NCBI GenBank assembly: GCA_033030425.1
Contig: JAUFSD010000021.1
Span: forward strand, 248,001-312,000
Source of the DNA: Verpa conica
Taxonomy: Eukaryota > Ascomycota > Pezizomycetes > Pezizales > Morchellaceae
Direction of reading: 5' to 3'
DNA: 64,000 bases
Part shown: positions 46,885 through 59,986 of the stretch, one piece after another
How positions within the stretch are numbered: the first letter of the stretch is position 1
Layout: every line of letters begins with the position of its first letter
The notes under the pieces: generated by a model
Databases searched by the model: none
Seen by the model: only the letters and a program-made list of their open reading frames with translations
What the model was told of the DNA's origin: nothing
Made by a program: the position numbers and the translations under genes

Positions 46885-49496
46885 CTACCCACCTCTAATC
46901 TCGTGAACCACATCCCTCACCCTATTCCCATTCATCTTCTCCCACCCCTCTAAAGACATAACAAACGTCCCTCTCCCCGCCGTAATAGACCTTAAATGCT
47001 TCAAATACCCCACCATCTCCTTCAACGGTACCCTAGCCCTGACAGTCCTCTTCCTACCCCCTTCATCCCTCACCGCAGCAGCCCCCACGCCCGGCGCATA
47101 AACCTTCCTCAAATCGACCTCAGAGTCATCACCAACCTCCACATCGAGCCCTCCAAGCTCCAGCACATGTCCTCCCCGCGCACCAGAGATATCACCGACG
47201 ACTTTACCCAGGTCTTTTTCTTCACACGTAACAACAACATCCATGACCGGCTCCATGAGTATGTTTTCTCCGTTCGCAGCCTCGCGGAGTGCAGCGGTAG
47301 TGGCAAGTCTAGCCGCCGACGAGAACGCCGCGAGAGTGCTTTCGACGCCAAATATGTCGTGTGCTAGGTCGACTCTGACTCTAACGCATACATTACGGAC
47401 CGGGAAGCCGAGCGCAGGACCACGCCCTAGTGCAGCTGTAGCACCGTTGACCAGCGCTGTTTCGAGCTCTGTCTCATCGAGCCATTTTGGGAGCTTGACT
47501 TCAGTAGTCTCGCCTGTTGCTTCGTCTACTATCGACGAGGTGTTGAATGTTACGACGATGGTGTTGCCGTCGATGTTTGGTTCTCCGGCTGGGAGGGTGT
47601 CGATTGCCTCTACTGATACTGAGCAGGCTGCGGTGGCGCGCTTGCCGGCGATTTCTTTGTCGAAGGTTTTGCGAAGGTATTCGGATGCTGGCCCGGGTGT
47701 GACGGTCTCGCGGTAGGAGATGAGGATACGGCCCATTTCGGCTTTGGCTTTGAGGTCGTTGACGAGGCGGTCCCGGGAGATTTCAAGGTGGAGTTCTCCC
47801 ATTCCTGAGATGAGGGTTTGGCCTGAGTCTTCGTCGATGGAGATGTGGAGGCTTGGGTCCTCGCGGAGGAGCATCTCGAGGGCTTCTTCGAGGGGTTTTT
47901 GCTCGCTGAGTGATTGGGGCTCGATAGAGGCAAAGAATACCGGTGGGGGGACTTCAATTGGGCGGAGTTGGAGTGTTTCGGTCGACATGGCGGATTGTTT
48001 GCTGTGCTTGTGTTTGTGCTTGGGGGTACCGGGGGTCTCGGAGACTAGTGTGTCGCCGGTTCTGGCGTGCTTCAGCCCTATTATAACGCCGATGTGCCCA
48101 GTGTGAATAGCGTTGATGTCGACTGCATCGTCTGCATACATCCGAACGAGTCTGTGGGCTTTTTCTTTCACGCCGAGGTTGGTGTTGTAGAGGTGGTGTG
48201 CACGGGTTAGGGTTCCGGAGTAGACACGGACAAATACCATTGCCCCGCGCTTGGGGTCGTTGACCACTTTGAAAGCTAGAGCGCAGACTCTGCTGTGGTC
48301 TGTGATATCAAGGACGCCTCGGTGCCTCCCGTGGTTGTAGGAGACTTCGACTGCTGGTGTGTCGAGCGGTGAAGGTAGGAGGTCCACAACGGCGTCAAGG
48401 AGTGGCTGTACTCCGATGTTTCGGAAACTAGCTCCAGCAAACACAGGGATGATTTTACCATCACCTTTAAGAGTCACTTTCCTGAGTGACTTCTTTATGT
48501 CCGCTGCTGGAATCAAATGATGATCTTCCAATTCCATAAAAACCTCCACCAGGTCTTCATCATGCTCCGACAACAGCTCTACCAAGGCAGTTCTAGCCGT
48601 CCTAGCTTCTCTATAAAGATCCGGCCTATTCACCTCCAACCACGCATAATCACGCAACTCAATCTTCTGCCCATCGCCCCCCAGACCCCACATAAACACC
48701 CTCTGCTCCACCACATCCACAACCCCCCTAAATACATCCTCCCCACCCCTTCCATCATTCTCATACACCGGCAACTGACACACCGCCGGCCACCCATTTA
48801 ACTTCGCCGCAACCTCCTTCACCGTCGGCCCAAACCTCGCACCCACCCTATCGAGCTTATTCACGAAGACTATTCGCGGGATATTATACTTTTCCGCCTG
48901 ACGCCACACCTTCTCAGTCTGTGCCTCTACCCCCGCAACACCATCCAGGATCGTCACAGCGCCGTCTAGAACACGGATTGAACGCTCGACCTCGAAGGTG
49001 AAGTCTGCGTGTCCAGGTGTGTCGATTAGGTTGATTGTGTGTGGTGCTGAGCCGGGGGTGGAGGGCGTCCAGTTGAACGTTATGGCCGCAGAGGTGATTG
49101 TGATACCACGGGATCGCTCAGCGGGGAGATAGTCCATTACTGTTGAACCCTCGTCGACCTCTATCCAAATTAGTAATAGTAATAGTAATAGTAGTATTAA
49201 GAAGGGCTATACCCCCTATTCGCCGCGTGAACCCGCTGTAGTAGAGCATTCGCTCAGTGGTGGTAGTTTTCCCCTACTATAATTAGTATTTGATTGTCAA
49301 TGGGTGGTGTTGTGCAAAAACTCACGGCATCGATATGTGCTATAATCCCAATGTTCCTAGTGTGAGCTAATGGGACGGGTTTGTCGCCTGCTGAGGTGGT
49401 GTAGCATCGACGCAATGGGAGTGGAAGTGGGAGACGGAGAGTCCTGGTGAGAGAGAAACATCTCCAGTAGATGCTGGGGTGGGTAGGTATAGGCAT
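46885..49496 (-). CDS. MEF2: Mitochondrial elongation factor G2 / ribosome-releasing factor 2
   Basis: Model: complement of join 46885-49160, 49213-49273, 49326-49496 (835 aa). The start [20 protein letters not shown] and following Leu/Pro/Arg-rich residues form a mitochondrial presequence. The GTPase domain has G1 AHIDAGKTTTTE (53-64), split by intron 1, then [21 protein letters not shown]3 DTPGHAD (124-130) and G4 NKLD (178-181). Domains II-V follow ([38 protein letters not shown], then [20 protein letters not shown]). The diverged G2-loop context and KHKHKHSK insert near residue 460 fit EF-G2 rather than EF-G1. It splits mitochondrial ribosomes together with RRF. Met at 49496 is chosen over 49649 because the upstream residues look like 5' UTR. 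Both introns are 52 nt. Confidence 0.93.
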
Positions 49497-50623
49497 TAGA
49501 GGAAGTTGGGGGTGGAGTTGGATGGGAAGTTTTAATTGTTGGTGGACCTGGATGGGCCGGGTAATGGCTGCATCATTGTATATCACTCGGTCGTGGTGGG
49601 CCACTTGCTGGAGAGGATTGAATTGAAGTTCTGTAGAGTCCTTTGTCAACTGAGATGTTTGTCCCTTTGCTGATAATAGCTTAGAGAGGGGGTCTTGAAG
49701 AGTTTGTGGATTATCGGTTGGCTCTTATGTACCTGAAGACTTCTACGGCCTCATCTTTACATGTACCTCAGAATGAATGAATCATATTATTTACCCCAGA
49801 CCCTCAGCTCTTGTAATGAAGTACGGTAAAACCCATAGCCCTCACCAGATGGATACAGATTGTTTCAACGAGGTTCTACTGTCAGCCAGTCAGTCACCCC
49901 ACCTGTAACATCTGGGTAGGTCCCTAAGACACGTTCACCGGCTGAAAGGCTAGCTTCCTGCTATCTTCAATCAAAAGATGAAAAGATAAAGTATATGGTT
50001 TATCCCCCGTGAGAGGCATGGTGTAATGTCCACCGTCGGTCCCTATGACTCGATGAGGAAAAGGAACCAATGTTATATTGGTAAGTGCTAACTAAGTGAA
50101 AGAAGAATCATCATGATGAGCAGGAGAAGAGATACTCTAACTACATATATGCCAAGGGCCACGTGATCCGAGCGTCCCGTGACACATGATGCTCTTAAAA
50201 GGATCATGAGCTAGTGTGTCTAAAATATTATATAATCTTCACGTGATATAGCACCACTTAACCTTACAGATATGTAGAAACAGCACCACATCACAGATAA
50301 TCACTCGATCACCACAGCCAGGAACAAGCCACCCACTGTGGCACAGACTAGCCACATCTCAACACCACTGCAGAGCCTCCAGATGAATGTATTCAATACA
50401 CTCCCCCGAAGAGATCAAATACCTGAGGATTGAAGAAGAGAATAGCATCCTCTAGAAGCAATCAAATACAGAATCACCATCGTGGGATAGACCCGGAAGT
50501 CTCTGTCGATCCCTTTCAGCACTCCAGCATCACCCCCGGCATCCCCGTCATCACCATCACCTCCGCCACATCCACATCTCAGACAACCACAACCCCCCGA
50601 AACTCCTCCTCCTCCTCCACACA
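49497..50623. other. Divergent intergenic region between MEF2 and VPS17
   Basis: The two genes are transcribed away from each other, so both promoters should lie here. It contains CCACGTGA (about 50159) and TCACGTGA (50239-50246), the latter 378 nt before the VPS17 start. No gene seen. Confidence 0.5.
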
Positions 50624-52433
50624 ATGGACTACTCTGCACTTGCCTCTGACACCGGTGGTTTCGGCGACCCCACCGACCAGCCGTTCGCTCAGCACATAGT
50701 GCCTCAATACCCTCACTCAACACTGGGTGATGATACTGAACCTCCATTCACCCCGGGTCCCTTCACACCTATCCGCCCCAGTCATGATATCGATGACCAC
50801 GGCTTTGGAAGCCCGGTTATTCACCAGCATGAAGAGGACACCGGGGGGTTTAGGAGTCCCGGGTTTGCGGGGGAGTCGATAGCGAGTCCCCGGATCCCAC
50901 CCCCCCAGGAACATCCAGAGGAAGAGCACCAGGATGATCAGCAGCCAGATACACAAGCTCAAGGGAGCTTTAAGGATCAGCAGCAACAGCAGCAACAGCA
51001 ACCGCAGCAAAGACAGGCCCCCCAACATAAGCTACAGGCAAAGATTACGGCACTTGAAAGAACTGGCCGGAAAGATTTAATCTTAAAGTTCGATGTCCAT
51101 GTAAGTTATATAAAAAGTTCCAATGACGTATATTACAATACTAACTACACTCAAGACAAACCTTCCAAAATTCCGTACGACCCAATTCCGTGATGTCCGC
51201 CGCACCCATCCTGAGTTCCAAAAACTCGCAAATCACCTCCTGTCCAGTAACCCTGAATGTATAGTCCCTGCAGTCCCGCCATCCTCCACCTCCGCCGGTG
51301 TCGGCACAGATGAGGACGAAATCCGCGTTCGGGCAACCATGCAGCGCTGGCTCAATACTGTTTGCTCCAACGATGTCCTGATCCGGGATGAAGAAATCGT
51401 CTTCTTTGTCGAGTCCGACTTTGGGTACAGTCCCGTTGTCCGGCGGAAGCAACCTGCAACCGGTGTTCGTCGGCGAGTCATCAAACAGTTTGCACCACCT
51501 CCAGACGACACTCCCGAACTCGAGCAAGCCCGGCCCGTCGTAAAGGCGTTCTACCTCGGCACTATGGAAACCGGTCAGAAGGTTGATCGTGTCGTCAAGA
51601 GCCGTCGGGGTGTCGGGCTTGCTGAATCGGAACTCGGGATTCGCCTCTTTGCACTGTCTCAGACTGAGGTTCACCCAGGCATGTCGAATGCCTTTAGAAA
51701 GCTTGGCAAGACAATCCAATCGGTTGGTGACTTTCATGCAGCCCAAGCAACCGCCGAGGCGACCACGCTCGGCGACCCTCTAAACTACCATTCATCGGAT
51801 GCCTTTATCGTGAAGGAAACGCTTACGAACCGTCAAATCTTAATGCGCGAGTTAGAAACCGCTAAAAAGGATGCCCGCAGTAAACTCCAAACCGTCGAAG
51901 TATTGAAAGCAAAAAATACTATCAAACATGACAAAGTCGACGAAGCAATACAAGCCCATGAAGAGGCCAGAGCCTCGGAACAACACCTCGAAAGCAAAGT
52001 CAAACGCGTCACCGGCAACCTTATCCTAGAACGTAGAAGGTGGTTCGCACGCACAGCAAAAGACACCCGTAATAGCATCCGTGACTACTGTCTACGTCAG
52101 ATTGAAGCAGAACGCCGCACACTTGCAACACTTGAGTCAGTCAGACCTGACATTAGGGCTATCGACGCTAGTGGTGGATTATCTAGACTAGGCCGTGACG
52201 CCCCCCCAGCGAGTAGGAGAGCAAGCTTACGTGTGAGTCAGGGACCCTCAGGTGATGCCTGGAGTGGCGTGCAGAGGGTCCCAGGCGTCAATAGACCAGG
52301 GTTGGAAACTACGTTGAATAATGGGGCAGCAGGAAGCGCCATTAAGGAAGTAGAGGAGGAAGGAGTCATGGGCGATGAGGATAGATTGGACGCTAAGAAT
52401 GCTGCGAGCCGGTTGGCTGGTAGTACTTTTTAG
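50624..52433 (+). CDS. VPS17: Vps17, SNX-BAR subunit of retromer
   Basis: Model: join 50624-51100, 51156-52433 (584 aa). The acidic, Pro/Gln-rich N-terminus includes a Gln run. A PX domain starts at about residue 135 (KITALERTGRKDLILKFDVH, then TNLPKFRTTQFRDVRRTHPE and FQKLANHLLSSNPECIVPAV). A central linker has VVRRKQPATGVRRRVIKQF. A C-terminal BAR-type coiled coil spans about 320-500 (ILMRELETAKKDARSKLQTV, KVKRVTGNLILERRRWF). The 55-nt intron has a GTAAGT donor and TACTAACTAC branch and falls inside the PX domain. Vps17 pairs with Vps5 on endosomes and recycles receptors such as Vps10 to the Golgi. The 3' flank carries a TGCTTG/TG repeat (about 52455-52482). Confidence 0.93.
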
Positions 52434-52727
52434 TCCCTGTTGAAGCTTGTGAATGTGCTTGTGCTTGTGCTTGTGTGTGTGTTCAGGTAGATTGTTTTTG
52501 TTAGTAGATAATCGATGCATCTTGTCTTATTGCCCAGACTCCTATGGGAAGTGAATCTTCTTTTTTTATATTATACATACCTTTATGACTCGCAGAGGAG
52601 GGGGAAGGGCTATGCTAGGCTTAATACGGATTAGCTAGACGGTTACTCTTATCAAAGTGATTCAGAGAACAACTAGACCCCAAGTGCGAAGTGACTATAT
52701 ACCTCATTCATTCACAGAGGACCAATA
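52434..52727. other. VPS17 3' flank
   Basis: Contains a TGCTTG/TG-rich simple repeat just after the stop codon, which may lie in the 3' UTR. Nothing else seen. Confidence 0.5.
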
Positions 52728-52927
52728 TACTGTATTGACTCGATAAATTGGCTATGCGAGCGTCAACGCCACCTATGCTTAATAGTGTTCTCTAAACTCG
52801 TTTGAGCTTCCTTTAAAACCATTAAAGCTAGCTCATGATAATAATCCTTACAATCAGATAGCAGGTTTGCATTTGATAGGAAGTGGCGGCGGCGCCCGCA
52901 TAGCCAATTTATTGAGTCAATACGGTA
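52728..52927. mobile_element. TA-flanked MITE with 45-nt inverted ends (family 3)
   Basis: The left arm (52728-52772, TACTGTATTGACTCGATAAA...) matches the reverse complement of the right arm (52883-52927) with a few mismatches. Both ends carry TA, and the whole is 200 nt. The interior has no coding frame. The ends differ from families 1 and 2 at 17.6-20.8 kb, so this is a separate family. Confidence 0.75.
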
Positions 52928-55900
52928 AATATTGTCTTAGTCATAATATATCACTCGTATTAGCTTTCCCCCCTCCTTTCTTTTTACTTGTGTGACTCAT
53001 TACTTATAGTCACCGAGCGTTTCCGAAATATAGTAATAGGTGAAGAGCGACATGTTTACCTTACCAGCTCACATTGTGAGCTTTCGAGATTTTACATTCA
53101 CTAAATCTAAGGATGATCGTTTCTTTAACCCCCCCCCCCCAGTTTAACAAATCACTATAGCCCCTTTTATCCTATACCTCATGTATTTTTTTTATAGATC
53201 CCACCCTATTCTATAAACGCTTAATGACTACGAGTATATACATGTACTTCCCTTATCAAGCTTAAATTATAGTTCTGCATAAGGGTAGTCTGCATATAAG
53301 ATATCTATGGGTCACGTGATCATTCCTAGAGGTTGAGTTCATCAGATCTCACGTGATCTAGTTTAGATGGATTGTAATATTCATCAGATGTCACTCGGGG
53401 GGATTATACAGCTCCCGGTAGAAATATGGCGCGCAAGATAATTAGTCTTCTACGTTTTTTTTTGACGAAGGTATGGAAAATAGCCTTAGCTAGAAGCCCT
53501 TCCCCCCGCCCTGCGCGATAATCCTTGTTTCTAGAATAATTCTACCAGAGGCTGTAAGGGAGTGGAAAGTAGTGCTTTTTTGATTTTTTGATTTTTTGAT
53601 AGGTTGAGATTGAATATGGAGCTTGGTTCTTAGTAGGGGGTTGCGGTAGGGCTGATATATAGGGGTTGAGTAATTGGTTTTGTATTTAGGGTGCTGAGAG
53701 GGTGAGTATCTTCTTTTTTTGCTTCGTTATCTAGAATGCCGAGTGATGCTTGAAGTTTAATTCATATCAACACCGCTCTATGATGAATATCCAGTATTTT
53801 ATGATATATTACGGCCCTGTAAGTATTAGCTAGAAATATTCCAACCTTATATTCCAAGACTTTATCGATACAGGAAACTATCTCCTCATTGGTCTACCAA
53901 TTAATGTTTTTGTAGTTGGGCCAATAGTAGACCCGATCTTATCTGATCGATCCCACCCTCTCACATCCCCAACAGAACTTCTGACTATGTGGTAGTAGGG
54001 TTTAGTGGAACGCTACAACCGGTCAGCTCAAAATGCCTGCGGATGCCAACATTTACATAAGATCGGCAGATATAGCAAGCAAGGCGACCATTCGTTCGCC
54101 TTATCGAAAGGTTATCATGCACGCGACGTGTTGCCGACATATGCCCTGGGGATCGAAGAGTGAGACGCACCAACAGCGGTTCAGTTGTCTAATCCGATTT
54201 CGATCCAACTGGTCTTTTATAATCGACTTCCCTGCCATCTGCGGGTAGGTCCTTTATGACCCCAACAAGCCCCCAACACTAGATGGGGGCATGCACACTA
54301 TCTGCAGGTCTCGAATACCCCTTGAAGAGAAAGCACAAAGCTGAAACATTTCTCAAGATTGTAATTGGTCCGCCATGCAGTCGAGTACCCTGATCACTCG
54401 ATAACTCGTACGATTGCGGCCTACAGATTACTATACGAGGCGAGCAGATATCTCATCGTAGAAGCGTATCAGCTGGTGTCTGAAACGAGTATTAGTGAAC
54501 CTATGCAACCGATGAACTAGATGAGTAAAATAACCCTAGACTTATAAAGTATTGATGCTTCTAGAATGGACTGCTATTGCATACCTAGCAGTCTGTTCCA
54601 GAAATGTCAGCACTTTACGAATTCGCTGTATGCGGAAGAGCAAGTCTGAGGCCCCTAGAAGAGGAAAAAGTCACCCTTTTGATAAATACCTTTTTTGAAC
54701 CTTCTCGAGTACTCAGCCTGATAAGACAAAGCCGAGTGGTTCTAGCTCACGATACGGTAGTAGCAATGAAGAAGGTGGAGGTGGCGGCAGGAGTTCTAGG
54801 TATACGTTTAGTCAGTAATTCCTTTCAATACCTAACTCACCTAGTTCCCTACTGATCTTATAGCTTCTAGAGACCTCAGCAAGCTAAACTCCACTTCTAA
54901 CCTAAATAGATTAGCCTAGCAACTTCGTATACAAAACCATCTTGGATCAAGCCAAACGAAGTCTACTTTCGTCATCCTACTTTTCTATACCCTTCCCCAT
55001 TACACTTTCCTCTCCCAGATACTACTTATTCTCCACTAACTATACTAGGTCCAGTGACCCATGTATTCAACGGAAAAGATCGATAGACAGCAATTTCGGT
55101 ACTTATAATGCGGGTATACGGGGGTGAATTCGGAACATCCAAGACGCCTCGCCGCAACATTTATGTAAGTTTCCTGCGTCAGTTCCAGGTACACCCTCAT
55201 TCCGCTTGTGTTAACCATAGGCAATATGCTTGCGCCACCAAAGTATCCCCAGGTCAAATGTAGACGGCCCTAATAGTGTTTATAGACAGACCCAAGAGCA
55301 GGGTGGCCTACAGCTCAATTTTAAAGCCATAGCAACTAGAGGCGTTTCCAAAGCTACCATTTACAGTATCTAGAAGGTATTCCACCACATTACGCTGCCA
55401 GAAAAGTCGTACGTTGTATTGAAGCCAAATTTGTTAGTTATTTTAGGGATTATAAAGGGCCTATGAATAGTGGTAACTACCACTATCAATAGTATCCTAA
55501 CCAGAATACTAATCATATTAGGTAAAACTAGATACCCAATGGATAACTAATGTGATATAGGTTAGAAATTTTTGGCTTTATAATTTTGATTCTTGTGCCC
55601 TGGTGTTACTAGGGTTTGCTGCATCCTATCCAACCTTTGTGTTTTATAACTTATATTCTGTTTGGTAGTTTTTTTCTTAGTACTCAATATCATAGCTCTT
55701 GGGCTTTATGTCTATTCTGAAATGAAAATAAACCCTGATTTAGACTACCCATCCAATATACCCGAGTGATTGAGTGTGATTATTCTGGCTTATAACCTGT
55801 AGCCTTAATGTTATTCGTGCGGTTCCTAGAGACTGTTCACATCCAATTATTTGCGCAGTTCCGTACTTATCATGCATAGTGGCATGTAGGTGCAGCGCAC

Positions 55901-58900
55901 TTGGCAGAATTTTCCCCACGAGATTAATTGCACTTTTGATCGAAGTGCACTTTTTACCTGCAAGGTAACTGACATTTCTTGAGCCGTGATATATTACCTT
56001 CTATAGTAAGATATAGATTGAAATTATATTGTCACAACCTTAAATCGTTTGAAATCTTAAACACAAGGTTTGTTGCAGCACCAAACCCCATAGAAGCTGA
56101 GAGAAATCTACATTCAAGTAAGTAATTTCTTAGTCTATGGCCCACCAAACATAACCAGAAATCAGTGGGCTGAAAAAATCAAGAAAAACCGAAATGGTTG
56201 CTCCGAAATGTCCTTATGGAAACTTGTTGGGTAAATAAATGCAGTCTTTATACATTCAGTATACATTAGCTTTGCAGGCATCATTTTGATATTCCTGAGC
56301 TGGAATCCTGGAGCCAAAGGGGGATATCCGATCGTTAAAATATAATTTACGTCTCGAAGTCGAAATCGAGATCGATGTATCCGACAGCCTTATTCCTAAA
56401 AAAAAAATCGTTTAATACGATATAAAACCAGAGCCTAAAAAGTTAAGAACTGGAAGTAGCCAAAATTCCCTATTCGGCCGGTATCCAGCTCCGGTATCCA
56501 GGTAGGACACGTGGCCCAGAAAGGGTAAAGGCTAGGAATTGAGAACTATATGCTATGTTCAAAAGCCCCCCTCCAATATTCTCTCTTCCTTCTTTTAAGG
56601 CCGGAGGGTCTTTATTGCTTGGTTACGTTCGTATGTTGTAGGAATTCTATACCCGCTTCTTAAATACGCCCAAACCCTTTGACCCTCTCACAGCTACCGG
56701 AAATCCTCTGGAACCCTGAGAAAACCGCTTCCAATCCGTAGATAAATCCTGATGGACCGGGTCCACTCCTAGGGCATATACTGTTCTGAATAGCGCTGAA
56801 TCCATCGCCCCATCCGGGATAATATGGCTATTAATTCCTAATGGCACCTGAACTAGCAATCTTCCAGACTAGAGCTTCAGGCCATTCCAGGAGATTTTAT
56901 ATTTCTGCCATAGACCATATTTCAGTTGCGCCTTGGGAGCCCTTTAAAACTAGATATCATAGCTCTCCCTTCTTGCCTTAAACCGAGATGCTTGCCCCTC
57001 CTAAAAGCGATCCCCAGCTCTTAAAATTCTTTCATCGCTGAAAACCGAAGTCCCTACTCATTTGCAGTCCAATTCCCCACAACACCTCTAAAATCTTCCT
57101 CCACATAGACTCTCAGATGGGATATCTGCCATTTTTCCAATAATCTGATGAATCCTCGTAGCTTTCATACATTTCCAATAAGTAGCAGTAAAACCCTGTT
57201 GCTGTCTACAGTCAACGTGGGTTGCTTCCCCGGGTAGCAGGCAGAGTATCAGTTCCTTTCAAAAATCTCTTCAAACACAGCAATACCTGTCGATGATCTC
57301 CTGAGGCCAAGAAGCCTACTCCCTCCGCAGGTAGTTGGATGAAAGTTCGAATATCTGTTTCCTCACTTGGTGCAACTAGCCTTGTCCTCCTTCAGATATT
57401 ACTAGGTATAAAGCTTCCCTTCCACCATTCAGACCAAAATACCGAGGTGTTTTCTCTCAAGATTTTCAGGTGTATTAAAATTTGCCAGGTGTCGAGAATT
57501 ACCCCTCCCACAAGATATCCATCGCTCCCTCAGGCAAAAATCACCATTATTCCCTTCCAAATTCCACCACATTGCTCAACCAAGACTTCCTGATCCGAGA
57601 TTTCCGCTCTTTTGTCGAATAATATTAGTCCTCGCGAAGTAATGGTTCGATAGCCAAGTGGTGATCATTCCCCCAGTAAACTTTGGACCGCCCATCCATT
57701 CTAAACCCCAAATGAAGTGTCGTTCGTTGTTACATAAACACCAGGTGTCTATCTCATCCCGAATCATCACCCAGGCCACCAGCCCCTTTTCCAACAGCCT
57801 TGGAAGGTCCACCAAATACAGTACTGCCCATCGATGATCGCCTAATGCCAGTATGTCCATCTTTCCCCGAGACGCCTGTCACCTCCAAGTATGATCCCTT
57901 CCAACAGTAGCCAGGTGAGGTGTTGCTCGTCTCTATTTGTCTAGGCCGGTATCGATAGATCAATAAGCCATGTGATCTGCCTTTCATAGTGAAACTAGTA
58001 CATCTATCGGGATAAGATCAGATGGCCTAGTGATCTATCGGCACCGCTAGTATCCCTTCATCTCCTCCTCCTTTGGAAAGTTCGCTACGTATGATGTCGT
58101 TATTCGTCCAATGCTGGGGGTCGAAATTTCTCCAGTAACAGTCATACACCTCCAAATAATCTGTTGTCCATAAACAATTGCCTGAATTCCAGATGCCTGA
58201 GTCACAGTCGAAACACTTCCTTCGTCATCTCCCAAGTCTTCTAGATCTAATGCTCTCCATCCATAATTGTATTGACTCGTGTTCCTTGTTTCCCTGCAGG
58301 CACGGTCAGATTACGTTCATCAAAAGCACCACCAGGTCCGGTTTTGACTTCCCTTGGTACTTCTAGTTCGAAATATTCGCTGTTTCTTTGACCACGTTTC
58401 TCTTAAAAACGACCAAGTACATTGTTGTTTGCGTGCAATAGGGGGGGAGATTCAAGGTTAGTCCATGATTGGGAGTTGACATACCAATCCATTCCTCGAA
58501 TAAAAGCTTCTCTCTAAGGCTACCAATTGTATCCATTCGGATGCACGCCACTTTTACAAGCAGAATGCAGCCTACCGCACCCAATCGATCAATTACCATC
58601 TCAAGAAATCATATTTCGCCATGCCACACATCAGCGACAACGCATGCAAGAAAGGGTATTTTTGTCATCCCACCATAAACGACAACGCATGCAACCCAAG
58701 CTTCTAATAATCGGTAACTTCGGGCCTCCTTTTCACCTCCCCTCCGCACATATTATCCGTTACGATCGCTACCACTGTCACTGTCACACAATACTGTATA
58801 ACAGGTTACACAAGAACTGTTGTTAGAACCTTAGGCTATGTAATCCAAAAGATAATCGCCGGAACACTTGGCTCCAGAAACAAAATGAAAGGACAGATTC

Positions 58901-59986
58901 TTACCACACTTCATCCCGGAGAGGGGGGTAAGGCGATTGCGTAGGTATCACAGCCGATGAGGATGGATGCCCCCACATGGAATATCAGAGAGTGAGGCGC
59001 AAGGCGAGGCAGCATGGTTGCAACCAACAAAAACGAGGCTGGCAAAAGCAAAAAAAAAAACTTGAATTGCGAATAGATACCTACCTTAGAAGACACCCTC
59101 CCCCCCGGGTATGCAAGAACCAGGGTCGGGCTTAGAGTAGTTCAGACCAATCGAATAGTGTGACTGAACTTAGGTTCTTCCCATATCAAGGCATTTTTAG
59201 GACTCCTATATTCTCTTAAGCCTCCCCTCACTCCACTTAATTTTATTAGGCATAATGCAAAGCTATATCCGGCCTTCCCGCGGAGGGAAGAGGAACTGTA
59301 GGAAGCATGGATCCTGCCGGCGAGAGTCTTGGAGTAACTACGGCTCGTACCAAATTAGTATATGTTTAAAAGTCGCTCCAGCAATTCGTTCATTACGTTT
59401 GATGGTCCGGGAAATTACTTTTTTTCTAACTAATCACATGTATAGAGAATGACTTTTTAAAACGAATCAGCTAGTAGAGAATACATGAAAATCTTTATAA
59501 AACCCAAGCACGACTTTTCCATACATAAATAACTAAACAAAAGGGAGAGGGAAAGGGTATCCCTTTCGAGTCGGCCAGCCTGGAGGAAGGAGGAATCGAA
59601 AAAAATGCTCTCACCAGGTAAAGCCACCAACCTGAAAGCCGACGAACAAAATCCCGTTTAAAAATTGCAAACCAACCACCCACACAAAAAAAAATTGAGA
59701 TCTGTATGTCCTCCAACTGTATCGCCATCACAAATTATGAGGCATAAACTCGATTCCAGGGCCCCAATTATGCACAACCCCACTCCTCGCTTGTGGTGAA
59801 CAAGTTTTATCTTTACTGCTGTTGTATCGGGCGTAGGTGCTGAGATCACCCCTTAACCAGCCGAGAAATGAAATAAAAATACCCTAAAGCAACATACGAA
59901 CCTGTACGTAGGAAAGACTGTGCGATCCAAAGTTGGAACCTGGTTCAAGAGACTGTTTTTTACTTCGTCAAAAAAGAAGTATCTGT
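52928..59986. other. Gene-poor stretch with decayed sequence, 7 kb
   Basis: No intact gene. Two TCACGTGA sites lie at 53312-53319 and 53349-53356. A TTTTTTGA triplet repeat is near 53577-53600. From about 56.1 to 58.1 kb the minus strand shows short protein-like pieces in shifting frames (such as GDHRQVLLCLKRFL and GDHRWAVLYLVDLP), suggesting an old degraded coding repeat that I cannot name. CGACAACGCATGCAA occurs twice near 58635 and 58680. Confidence 0.4.
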
